From Pseudomonadales bacterium (GTDB lineage Bacteria > Pseudomonadota > Gammaproteobacteria > Pseudomonadales > Azotimanducaceae): 11,717 nucleotides of DNA. The position numbers were made by a program, and so were the translations under genes. Position 1 is the stretch's first letter. Every line of letters starts with the position of its first letter. The notes under the pieces are model-generated. The model saw only the letters and a list, made by a program, of their open reading frames with translations. It did not search any database and had not been told where the DNA came from. Where the stretch lies: positions 1-11,717 of the forward strand of contig JAKUTI010000069.1 of the NCBI GenBank assembly GCA_022448765.1, written 5' to 3'. Of the stretch, positions 1-6,177 are shown one piece after another.

Positions 1-146
1 ATGGATTCTCCGTGGGTCCATATGACCAACCGGCGCGCGTACAGGCACACGGCGTCTTGCCAACTGACCCAATCAACGGGTTGCCCGGCCAAGTTAAGCC
101 TTAGGATCCGCGGGATACGATCGAAGTCATCCAACGTCGCTAACAT
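1..146 (-). CDS. HNH endonuclease family protein, N-terminal part (cut by left window edge)
   Basis: An open frame starts at the ATG at 146 and stays open to the window edge, giving 48 residues. The start is backed by a good ribosome binding site (GAAGGA, about 7 nt upstream) and a promoter-like sequence. The peptide resembles the N-terminus of small bacterial HNH nucleases: ILRLNLAGQPVDW at residues 14-26, then VSWQDAVCLYAR and VIWTHGE, which fits the family pattern 'LRLNxAGxPxxWxxWxxAVxLYAR..V.W..GE'. The catalytic HNH motif lies further C-terminal, outside the window, so nuclease activity cannot be confirmed. Members are usually stand-alone proteins of under 200 residues, and their cellular role is poorly known. 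It follows the MaoC-like gene on the same strand after a gap of about 100 bp but appears to have its own promoter. The family call rests on remembered family patterns and not on an alignment. Confidence 0.72.
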   Translation of the reverse strand, partial: MLATLDDFDRIPRILRLNLAGQPVDWVSWQDAVCLYARRLVIWTHGES

Positions 147-171
147 AAATGTATCCTTCCACCCGGACCGT

Positions 172-199
172 ATGATGACCAATCCCGAAAGGCTGTCAA
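172..199 (-). promoter_or_regulatory. Candidate sigma-70 promoter for the HNH-family gene
   Basis: Read on the minus strand, a perfect -35 hexamer TTGACA (199-194) is followed after 16 bp by CATCAT (177-172), which matches four of six -10 positions. Transcription would start near 165, giving a leader of about 20 nt that contains the GAAGGA ribosome binding site before the ATG at 146. The spacing is coherent, but the -10 is imperfect and no start site has been mapped. Confidence 0.42.
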
Positions 200-203
200 C
201 TGG

Positions 204-226
204 TCCCCACGCGATGCCCGCGGGGA
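204..226 (-). terminator. Possible stem-loop after the MaoC-like gene
   Basis: On the minus strand, TCCCC (226-222) pairs with GGGGA (208-204) across a 13-nt GC-rich centre that can pair further with a bulge (GCG with CGC). It lies about 22 bp past the MaoC-like stop codon and just before the HNH promoter, where a terminator would be expected. No T-tract follows, so intrinsic termination is doubtful; it may be only a GC-rich stem. Confidence 0.22.
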
Positions 227-248
227 TCTTGATGCTAGAGGAAGAACG

Positions 249-1100
249 CTAACGTACTTCCATGTAACCGCCACGGATCGCCGATTCACCCGCTGTGTTG
301 TATGCGCTAAACCACACGTGGCTGTCTCTTGACCCGTTTACTTCAAGCGTAATGGTCCCCGGCATCAGTACCATGGCACTGAATCGGCAGGCATATCGTT
401 TAACCCGCTGGGCATTACCATCGAACAAGTTATTGACAAGGCATGAAACGACGAGTGCCAGCGTCGCCGTCCCATGGAGAATAATGTCGGGCAGACCCGC
501 AGCTCTCGCAACCGCTCGGTCCGTGTGTATCGGGTTATAGATCCGGGCACACTCAGTGTACACATGCGCCGCGTTGGCACTTACCGGGATTGTGAACTGC
601 CGACCACCTTGAACGCCTGCTGGGATTTCAGGCAGTACCGGCTTACTCTCGATGGATTTATCCCCACCCACAACGCTCACCCCGCGCGAAAGACTGCCCT
701 GATGAGTAGATAAGACGAGATTGGATTCCTCGTCTGTGGTGTCTAGACGCATCATCCGAAACGCACCGGCTTTGCGCTGCTCCACCGTCGTGATCGTGGC
801 AGACGTGTACAGCGGTTCATCAGGACGAATAGGGCGTTCGATCAGGACGTCGTGCGAGGCATGCACACCGGTATGCTCTTCTTCTGCCGTCATGCTTTCA
901 GAACCCTCGACACGTCCCGCATCGAGTATGACGGGCCATTCGGGACACACCGAAAAAACGGGGTGCACAGAGAGGTCCTTTGTCGTGTCATAGTAGTCGC
1001 CGGATATCTCTCCCACGCCCGCCGCATAGGACATGAGCCAGCGTTTTTCTGCGACGTGACGAAAACGTTTAGTCGACTTTCCCACCATCGACGAACTCAT
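249..1100 (-). CDS. MaoC-like double hot-dog protein (acyl-CoA dehydratase-related), catalytic Asp replaced
   Basis: Protein of 283 aa starting at the ATG at 1100; GGAG lies about 13 nt upstream. A longer frame to 1172 is possible but would overlap the divergent lipoprotein start. The N-terminal half (about residues 15-140) looks like a MaoC N-terminal hot-dog domain (AEKRWLMSYAAGVGE, HPVFSVCPEWPV). The C-terminal half (about 170-283) is a MaoC-type hot dog with NPIH at 189-192 and ILHG near 207-210. Family hydratases act on enoyl-CoA or 3-hydroxyacyl-CoA through the Asp and His of a GDxNPxH motif. Here the motif reads ARIYNPIH: His192 is kept, but the residue at the Asp position is Ile187. 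Similar 'ARIxNPIHTD' versions seem to form their own subfamily, so this is probably not random decay. Possible roles are an atypical hydratase, a thioesterase-like activity or acyl-CoA binding. Its only same-strand neighbour is the HNH gene, so context gives no pathway. Confidence 0.82.
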   Translation of the reverse strand: MSSSMVGKSTKRFRHVAEKRWLMSYAAGVGEISGDYYDTTKDLSVHPVFSVCPEWPVILDAGRVEGSESMTAEEEHTGVHASHDVLIERPIRPDEPLYTSATITTVEQRKAGAFRMMRLDTTDEESNLVLSTHQGSLSRGVSVVGGDKSIESKPVLPEIPAGVQGGRQFTIPVSANAAHVYTECARIYNPIHTDRAVARAAGLPDIILHGTATLALVVSCLVNNLFDGNAQRVKRYACRFSAMVLMPGTITLEVNGSRDSHVWFSAYNTAGESAIRGGYMEVR

Positions 1101-1123
1101 CGGCACGGTGCAACTCCAGCGTT

Positions 1124-1152
1124 TTGACAGATCATAAACGAATGGGCACAGT
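1124..1152 (+). promoter_or_regulatory. Candidate promoter for the SPOR lipoprotein gene
   Basis: A consensus -35 TTGACA at 1124-1129 is followed after 17 bp by CACAGT (1147-1152), a weak -10 matching three of six positions. Initiation would fall only a few bases before the ATG at 1161, which fits the absence of any clear ribosome binding site there. On the opposite strand, TATGAT (1136-1131) is a good -10 for the MaoC-like gene but lacks a recognisable -35. The divergent promoters would overlap. Confidence 0.28.
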
Positions 1153-1160
1153 CGTTCGCC

Positions 1161-1808
1161 ATGATTTGGCAACGGTCCACGTGGTGTCTGGTTACGTTTC
1201 TGGTGCTTTGGGGTTGTGGGTCCACCAACGTGCTGGAACCTCCTCTAGCCGTTACCGCCAAAGAAAACTGGTTCTGCGACCTAGGGGCGGAGCAGCAGAC
1301 CTGGGAGTGCGTTAAAGACTACACACCAGATATCTCAAAGAAACGTCCGCTCGACTCACCGTCGGGCCCGAATCGAACGCCCTCGAGAACGTCTGAACCT
1401 GGGAGACAGCAGAGTGGTGACAGGGTCGATATGCACACTGCCGAATCGAATATCGAACTGCCACTTTACCAAAGCCTCGCGTACAGCCCGGATCAATCGG
1501 TGAATCTCATCGATCTACCGCCCAACTATTTTGCCGTGCAATTGTTCGCCGTATCGAGCAAAGCGGCCCTCGAAAAATTCGTGAGGGAGAAAAACATTCC
1601 GGGGCTATCGGCAACGCGAATCGCCCATCGTGATCGATTATTTTTCGTGTTGATACTCGGTATTTACGCCGACGAAAACGCCGCGCGAACAGCGGCCGCC
1701 AACATGCCCGTGGCTCTCACTCACTTGACACCGTGGGTTCGGCGGCTGGGTTCTCTTCAAGCCGCGATGCTTCGCGGCGATGATATCGCTGGTACGTCAG
1801 CGATTTAG
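1161..1808 (+). CDS. SPOR-domain lipoprotein
   Basis: A 215-aa protein. Residues 1-18 form a lipoprotein signal (hydrophobic CLVTFLVLW) ending in LWGC, with lipidated Cys19; Trp at -2 is unusual for a lipobox. Residues 36-50 hold two Trp-Cys motifs (NWFCD and TWECV), which may form a disulfide. Residues 60-95 are polar and probably an unstructured linker. Residues 122-200 are a SPOR domain, with YFAVQLFAVSSKAALEKF at the start, a central LFFVLILGIYADENAA strand-helix region and a terminal WVRRLGSLQ. SPOR domains bind denuded septal peptidoglycan, so the protein probably sits in the envelope at the division site. The start at 1161 has no good ribosome binding site, but no other start keeps the signal peptide. 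The gene stands alone and converges on the cupin gene 17 bp away. The family is confident; the exact role is unknown. Confidence 0.85.
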   Translation: MIWQRSTWCLVTFLVLWGCGSTNVLEPPLAVTAKENWFCDLGAEQQTWECVKDYTPDISKKRPLDSPSGPNRTPSRTSEPGRQQSGDRVDMHTAESNIELPLYQSLAYSPDQSVNLIDLPPNYFAVQLFAVSSKAALEKFVREKNIPGLSATRIAHRDRLFFVLILGIYADENAARTAAANMPVALTHLTPWVRRLGSLQAAMLRGDDIAGTSAI

Positions 1809-1825
1809 TCGACGCTATTCAAGGT

Positions 1826-2233
1826 TCAGATGTCGGCGTCATCGTCAACGGGAATAAAAAGGCACGTTCTCGGTTGGCCATCGACGGCAGTACTTTTATG
1901 ACCTCGGCCGGTCGTGTCCTCGGCGAGTAGAATCTCGCCAGGGCCGAGTCGCCGCACCGTGCCGTCCCCGACCGTTATATCGACCGAGCCGATAAGATTC
2001 ACAACAAATTGCCGCCGCGGCGCATTATGGAAATCTAGATCGTAGGTTGCATCGACTTCCCGAAACATAACGCCACTGCCACGAATCAGCGCAGAGATTC
2101 GACCGCCTAAGCCGCGATTCTCAAGACCAATTGGCACGTCTTCAAAATGCGATTCGCCGTCCTCGCCTGTATATACACGGACTACATCCAGAAGGCGCTG
2201 CTCCTGTTCACGCTCATTATGTCGATCAACCAA
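1826..2233 (-). CDS. Small cupin-domain protein
   Basis: A 135-aa single-domain protein resembling widespread uncharacterised proteobacterial cupins. Cupin motif 1 is degenerate around FHNAPRRQFVVNLIGSVDI (residues about 68-86). Motif 2 is represented by GPGEILLAEDTTGRGHKS (about 97-114), where GPGE and the late His are typical. This subfamily usually keeps His in 'HNAPRRQ' and 'GRGH', so a bound metal is possible but cannot be asserted. It lies 50 bp after the peroxiredoxin on the same strand and may be co-transcribed, which would suit a minor role in oxidative or small-molecule metabolism. The start is uncertain: the best candidate is TTG at 2233 with no clear ribosome binding site, and the next in-frame ATG (residue 56) would remove part of the cupin barrel. 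An in-frame TAA a few codons upstream of the TTG limits extension. Confidence 0.8.
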   Translation of the reverse strand: MVDRHNEREQEQRLLDVVRVYTGEDGESHFEDVPIGLENRGLGGRISALIRGSGVMFREVDATYDLDFHNAPRRQFVVNLIGSVDITVGDGTVRRLGPGEILLAEDTTGRGHKSTAVDGQPRTCLFIPVDDDADI

Positions 2234-2283
2234 CGAGTCTGACCAAGGCAGCGCCCCAACCTCACGTTACCCGGCAACCAGAA

Positions 2284-2763
2284 TTAGAGAATCTCTAGGA
2301 TCGACTCCGCTTTACTAACTTCAAGTTGACCCGCATCTTCAACGGCCAAATTTGAAACCGTCCCGTCGTTAACGACCATGGCATAGCGCTGCGATCGAGT
2401 TCCGAGACCAAAGCCACTGCCATCCATCTCAAGACCAAGAGCCTTGGTAAAATCACCGTTGCCGTCGCCTACCATGGTGATGGCTTCGGCATTCCGATCG
2501 TCACCCCACGCTCCCATGACAAAAGCGTCATTGACGGAAATGCAGACTATGTCGTCAACGCCCTTCGAACGAATCGCGTCCGCATTGACCACGTATCCGG
2601 GCAGGTGCGCCTGTGAACACGTCGGCGTAAACGCACCTGGAACCGCGAACACAACAACCTTCTTCCCGTCAAACAAATCACCCGTCGTTACCGGCGTTGG
2701 TCTGCCATCCCGCATCGTGTGCATCGTTGCTTCGGGAAGCTTTTCCCCTTCTTCAATCGCCAT
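2284..2763 (-). CDS. Prx5-type peroxiredoxin (AhpC/TSA redoxin family)
   Basis: A 159-aa cytoplasmic thiol peroxidase reducing H2O2 and organic hydroperoxides. The active-site loop VPGAFTPTCSQAHLPGY spans residues 41-57, with peroxidatic Cys49, Thr46 and the conserved Arg126 (in GTRSQRYAM). VCISVND at 73-79 and the C-terminal EVSKAESIL also fit the Prx5 subfamily. No C-terminal resolving cysteine is present (other Cys: 74), so it probably acts as a 1-Cys or glutaredoxin/glutathione-dependent enzyme; this is inferred from family behaviour. The ATG at 2763 is chosen over an upstream in-frame start at 2826 because AGGA lies 6 nt before it and the length then matches the family's usual 155-165 residues. 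The cupin gene follows 50 bp downstream. An AT-rich inverted repeat lies at 2782-2797 in its leader region. Confidence 0.93.
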   Translation of the reverse strand: MAIEEGEKLPEATMHTMRDGRPTPVTTGDLFDGKKVVVFAVPGAFTPTCSQAHLPGYVVNADAIRSKGVDDIVCISVNDAFVMGAWGDDRNAEAITMVGDGNGDFTKALGLEMDGSGFGLGTRSQRYAMVVNDGTVSNLAVEDAGQLEVSKAESILEIL

Positions 2764-2781
2764 ACCACTTCCTACCAAATC

Positions 2782-2797
2782 TAAATTAATGAATTTA
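2782..2797. repeat. AT-rich inverted repeat upstream of the peroxiredoxin
   Basis: TAAATT (2782-2787) and AATTTA (2792-2797) are perfect 6-bp arms around a 4-bp spacer, 19 bp before the peroxiredoxin start. The position suits an operator or an AT-rich promoter element. It does not match any regulator site I can name, and short AT-rich repeats often arise by chance. Confidence 0.3.
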
Positions 2798-2921
2798 AGT
2801 CTGCGGTGTTCGGCGTCTCGGTTCAACCGATAGCGGTCAAACGAATGAAAGAATCCAGCTCACTCGACAGCCAATCGCGACACCGATAGGACGCTCAACA
2901 AAATTCGGATAATGTGACGTC

Positions 2922-3800
2922 GTGGCGCTTCCCCGAGAAACACAAGCGATCCTTTTCGGATTAGGCGCGGTTGGGCTATGGTCGACCGTTGCGACCGCTT
3001 TCAAACTGGGTCTGGCGTTCCTCACGCCGATCCAAATGTTATGGCTTGGCTGCCTTTTTTCCTTGGGTTTTTTCGTCCTCGCCAGATTCTTTGTCTCGCC
3101 AACGTCGTTGACAAAATACACTTACTTGCGCGCCGGATTATTGGGATTAATAAATCCACTCGCCTATTACTTAATTCTCTTTGAAGCGTACAACAGATTG
3201 CCCGCTCAAATAGCGCAGCCTCTGAACTACACATGGGCAATCACGCTCGCGCTTCTCGCCGTCCCTTTGCTAAAGCAGCGTTTATCTCGAAAAGCGTTGG
3301 TCGGAATCGGCGTGAGTTATGTCGGCGTGGTAGTCCTGGTGACACGCGGCGCCACCACCGGATTTGAAACCTTCGACGCAACAGGTATTACGCTCGCGCT
3401 CCTAAGCACGTTGCTATGGTCCGTGTACTGGCTCGCCACGGTCCGAATGAATTGTCATCCAGTGGTACTCATGCTTACCGGCTTTGCCATCGCCACGCCA
3501 ATCGTTGGACTGCTTTGTTGGTCGACTGATGGCTTACCGCCATTGTCGCTTCAGGCATTGTCGGTTGGCGCTTGGGTTGGTCTGTTCGAAATGGGAATTA
3601 CGTTCCTACTGTGGCAGCACGCGTTGTCGCAAACTCGACAAGTCGCCAAAGTCGGTCAGCTCATTTTCCTGTCGCCATTTATTTCGCTGTTGCTGATTGA
3701 TCAGATATTGGGAGAAAGCGTCCACCCAAGCGCGATCATATCCCTCGGCCTCATTGTTCTCGGCGTCTTATTGGTCAATAAGCCAACGGTCACACATTGA
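2922..3800 (+). CDS. EamA/DMT-superfamily transporter (10-TM exporter)
   Basis: A 292-aa integral inner-membrane protein made of two EamA repeats of about 140 residues, together predicting ten hydrophobic segments. Repeat 1 begins near residue 8 (AILFGLGAVGLWSTVATAFK), and the second near residue 150 (GITLALLSTLLWSVYWL). The conserved end of repeat 2 shows LFEMGITFLLWQHALSQT and LSPFISLLLIDQILGE, as in drug/metabolite exporters of the RhaT/YdcZ-like type. Substrates in this superfamily vary widely (amino acids, nucleosides, drugs) and cannot be predicted here. The start is GTG at 2922, the only start that keeps the first membrane segment complete; the ATG at 2912 hits a stop at once. No good ribosome binding site is present, and GATAAT at 2908-2913 could be a -10 for a leaderless message. 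It is divergent from the peroxiredoxin (158 bp) and converges on the arylsulfotransferase-like gene. Confidence 0.9.
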   Translation: MALPRETQAILFGLGAVGLWSTVATAFKLGLAFLTPIQMLWLGCLFSLGFFVLARFFVSPTSLTKYTYLRAGLLGLINPLAYYLILFEAYNRLPAQIAQPLNYTWAITLALLAVPLLKQRLSRKALVGIGVSYVGVVVLVTRGATTGFETFDATGITLALLSTLLWSVYWLATVRMNCHPVVLMLTGFAIATPIVGLLCWSTDGLPPLSLQALSVGAWVGLFEMGITFLLWQHALSQTRQVAKVGQLIFLSPFISLLLIDQILGESVHPSAIISLGLIVLGVLLVNKPTVTH

Positions 3801-3845
3801 ACGGTTACGGATTCTTTGCACCGGTTGGCTATGTCAAACCGTTCA
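3798..3845. repeat. Perfect 9-bp inverted repeat across a convergent gene junction
   Basis: TGAACGGTT (3798-3806) and AACCGTTCA (3837-3845) are exact reverse complements separated by 30 bp. The left arm includes the EamA stop codon and the right arm covers the last codons of the opposite arylsulfotransferase-like gene. In RNA from either strand this gives a 9-bp stem, so it could act as a weak bidirectional transcription end. The loop is large and there is no T-tract on either side. Confidence 0.4.
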
Positions 3846-4974
3846 GTTGGTTCAAATTACCAAATCGATCGGGGTCGAGATCTTTCTCCGCTAGAGCGGG
3901 ATGATCGTGAGCGTATCGATGTGCTCGATAGATGCTGACGGTGGCCTCCCCCCTAGAATTGTTGTTTAGGAAAGGATTTATCCATTCCCATACAACCTCG
4001 TGAGCGCGATTGACTTCAAACAATCGTCCACTGGTGCCTTCACAGATCAAGACATTTCCTGACTCTAGTCGGGTCGCGCCGGAGATATGTCCGCTAAAGA
4101 ACTGATGGGAGGGAATCCCGTGATAATCCCACACAATGTCGGCATTGGTTGGGTCGATTTCGACGACACGCGAACTCGATTCACCGTTATCGAACACCTG
4201 AATGTTGCCGTCCTTGACCCAGGTCGCATGATGCTGGCCATGCGTTTCGGTGTATTTGAAACCAATCTCGTCCGATTTGTTGTCGATCACACAGACCCGA
4301 TCATTGTGCCGAGCGGAGAAAACAATGTCTCCTTCCGAGTTCACATCGATCGAGTTGACGTGGGTCCATTCCCATCGCCGAACCGTCGCGAAAATAGGGT
4401 CTCGAACGGGATCAAGCAGTTTCCATGTATGGATTCGGCGTACTTCATTCAAATCCTTATCGATTTCGACCAAATCATCGCCAAGCAGCCTAGGCAGTCG
4501 TTCCCGAGGCATTTTTCGACCGCCTCGGACTCCGCGATGCAATTCTTCTGGCAACTCCACCCACTCTGGAACCATGGTGTTGCCATTGGCAAACCGATAA
4601 AAGTCGTGATGTTGAAATTTATTGACGTACTCCCAAACAACGTTGCCATCCCAATCAACCTCGACCAACGTCGTATGGTAGCCACCAAGGCGTGTGACGT
4701 GCTGTTCAAGCGGTGGTGGTGCTTTCGTCGGTTCGTCTTTCGGCGGTTTAGGCGTGTTGATATCGGAGCCCGTCATGAGCAGGTTGCCATTGTTAAGCAA
4801 TCGCCCGTAGCCAGGCTTAATATGGCTGAAGGCCCAGCGATGGACTACACGTCCATCAATGTCGATAAGGTACGTCGCCGTGTCGCCATGAGGGGTGAGC
4901 AACGTATAGCCTTTGGTCGAGAGACCAGGCCGATGAAAAGTCAGACCCGTGGGCCGGTTGACGGACCATCCCAC
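3829..4974 (-). CDS. Arylsulfotransferase (ASST)-like beta-propeller protein, no signal peptide
   Basis: A 381-aa protein of the aryl-sulfate sulfotransferase / PQQ-like propeller type. The N-terminus shows the family opening KGYTLLTPHGDTATYLIDID (21-40) and GRVVHRW (41-47). Blade signatures recur as GNVVWEY (110-116), ADIVWDY (278-284) and HEVVWEW (325-331). Family-typical His-rich sites are WTHVNSIDVN (203-212), HGQHHATWVKDGNIQVFDNG (245-264) and GHISGATRLESGN (295-307). Classical ASSTs are periplasmic and transfer sulfate between phenols through a histidine. This protein has no signal peptide or membrane segment, so it is probably cytoplasmic, and I could not map the catalytic His with certainty. 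Propellers of this set may do something other than sulfate transfer. It starts 12 bp after the stop of the Ldh_2-family gene and is very likely co-transcribed with it, suggesting shared substrate handling. The ribosome binding site is weak. Confidence 0.83.
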   Translation of the reverse strand: MGWSVNRPTGLTFHRPGLSTKGYTLLTPHGDTATYLIDIDGRVVHRWAFSHIKPGYGRLLNNGNLLMTGSDINTPKPPKDEPTKAPPPLEQHVTRLGGYHTTLVEVDWDGNVVWEYVNKFQHHDFYRFANGNTMVPEWVELPEELHRGVRGGRKMPRERLPRLLGDDLVEIDKDLNEVRRIHTWKLLDPVRDPIFATVRRWEWTHVNSIDVNSEGDIVFSARHNDRVCVIDNKSDEIGFKYTETHGQHHATWVKDGNIQVFDNGESSSRVVEIDPTNADIVWDYHGIPSHQFFSGHISGATRLESGNVLICEGTSGRLFEVNRAHEVVWEWINPFLNNNSRGEATVSIYRAHRYAHDHPALAEKDLDPDRFGNLNQLNGLT

Positions 4975-4986
4975 AGCTAACGCGCG

Positions 4987-6063
4987 CTACGGTAAATCAT
5001 CGGTTATCCCAAGCTCTGCCGTGGTCTTCTTGAACCACTCAATAACTTCCGGGTGGTATGGAATGCCATGGGCGCGGCGCTCAAGCTCCGCTTCATGTTC
5101 AGGGATGCCCGGATAAACCACACGTGTTTCGCCCGGCGCAGGCTTGCAGTCGAGCAATGCGCGTAAGTACTCATCCATGTCTTTTTTGAAGACAGCGACG
5201 TCACAAAACGCGCCAACGTCGTAGGCCATAAAATAGTGCGCCACATTTTGCCGGCGAAACGGTCCACCGCCCGTACCGGTCAACACACCGCAAAGGATCT
5301 CGACCAACATCGCCAAACCGAAACCTTTGTGTGAACCAATCTCACGGGTACCGCCGAGTGGAAGCATCATGAAACCATCTAGGACAGCGGACTCTTCCAT
5401 CACTGGCGTACCTTCAGCATCACTAATCCATCCTGGAGCAACGTTGCCATCAACCCGTCGCAACAGTTGAATTTTATTTGCAGCAACGGAACTCATGGAC
5501 GCGTCGAAAATAAAAGGGACTTCGACGTCTGAAGGCGCTGCGCTACCAATAGGGTTAAGGCCTAACAGTCGCTCCGCTCCTTGCGTTGGTGTGACCAATA
5601 AACCGCCCGTGGTCATCGAGATACCGATCATGTCGTGAGCCAATGCCTGGTGCGCGTAATAAGCGGACGGGCCGTAATGCTGACCGTTGTATGCAGTGAC
5701 CACCGCAACACCGGTCTCTTTGGCCCTTTCGCAAGCTTCTTCCATAAAAGCTCGACTTTGTGCAATTCCCAAGCCGTTGTCGCAATCGTATGAAATCGCT
5801 CCCAAAGTCTCGCGTTCACGGCGAGCTGAAGGAGCAGGATTAATCTGTTCGGTGCGAAAACCTGCTACGTAGGCTCGCATCATGTTGGAGACGCCGTGTG
5901 AATCAATGCCTCGTATATCGGCATATATCAGGACGTCGGCTGAGGCTTCCGCCTCCTCCTCCGGCATATCAAACGCCTTGAATATATCTTCAACCGCTTG
6001 GCGCATGACGGCTTGATCTACCCGAACTGCGATATCTTCGGGTACTTTGAAGCGCTCGAGCAT
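4987..6063 (-). CDS. Ldh_2-family malate/L-lactate dehydrogenase-type oxidoreductase
   Basis: A 358-aa NAD(P)-dependent 2-hydroxyacid or imine reductase-type enzyme of the Ldh_2 family (malate/lactate/ureidoglycolate dehydrogenases, delta1-piperideine-2-carboxylate reductase). Visible family motifs are ADIRGIDSHGVSN (48-60, the SHG being the hallmark with the likely catalytic His), GQHYGPSAYYA (127-137), LLGLNPIGSAAP (166-177), FDASMSSVAANKI (186-198) and GSHKGFGLAMLVEILCGVLTG (243-263). The length matches the family (about 330-360). The frame is open to 6471, but the ATG at 6063 is the clear start: AGGAGA lies 7 nt upstream and the protein then begins at the usual place. Substrate is not predictable among the family's 2-oxoacid or cyclic imine options. 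The ASST-like gene follows 12 bp downstream; the MDR gene diverges 114 bp upstream. Confidence 0.9.
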   Translation of the reverse strand: MLERFKVPEDIAVRVDQAVMRQAVEDIFKAFDMPEEEAEASADVLIYADIRGIDSHGVSNMMRAYVAGFRTEQINPAPSARRERETLGAISYDCDNGLGIAQSRAFMEEACERAKETGVAVVTAYNGQHYGPSAYYAHQALAHDMIGISMTTGGLLVTPTQGAERLLGLNPIGSAAPSDVEVPFIFDASMSSVAANKIQLLRRVDGNVAPGWISDAEGTPVMEESAVLDGFMMLPLGGTREIGSHKGFGLAMLVEILCGVLTGTGGGPFRRQNVAHYFMAYDVGAFCDVAVFKKDMDEYLRALLDCKPAPGETRVVYPGIPEHEAELERRAHGIPYHPEVIEWFKKTTAELGITDDLP

Positions 6064-6147
6064 AACTACGTCTCCTGTTCGATCGGACAAGGTACCAGAT
6101 CGGTAACCCGCGCGCGCATACTCCACGCTTAACGAGCACCTGAACAA

Positions 6148-6163
6148 GTTGTACCGTACCAAC
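6148..6163. repeat. Imperfect dyad in the Ldh_2/MDR divergent intergenic region
   Basis: GTTGTACCGTACCAAC has GTAC arms around a central C, continued by GTT/AAC after a single unpaired C. It lies about 15 bp before the MDR start, overlapping where its transcription would begin, and 85 bp from the Ldh_2 start. It could be an operator for either gene. No known motif is matched, and the bulge lowers confidence. Confidence 0.22.
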
Positions 6164-6177
6164 CCGGGGAAACAACA

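Noticed and set aside
1..252. 83-codon plus-strand frame at the left edge
   Set aside because: It has no family-like motif and lies opposite a minus-strand gene that has a promoter, ribosome binding site and recognisable N-terminus.
1101..1172. Earlier start for the MaoC-like gene (307 aa)
   Set aside because: The extra residues do not resemble the family, they overlap the divergent lipoprotein start, and the internal ATG at 1100 has a GGAG upstream.
2764..2826. Earlier in-frame start for the peroxiredoxin
   Set aside because: The ATG at 2763 has a strong ribosome binding site and gives the usual family length.
4087..4980. 297-codon plus-strand frame opposite the ASST-like gene
   Set aside because: It is antisense to a well-supported gene with repeated propeller motifs and shows no family signature; long antisense frames are common in this composition.
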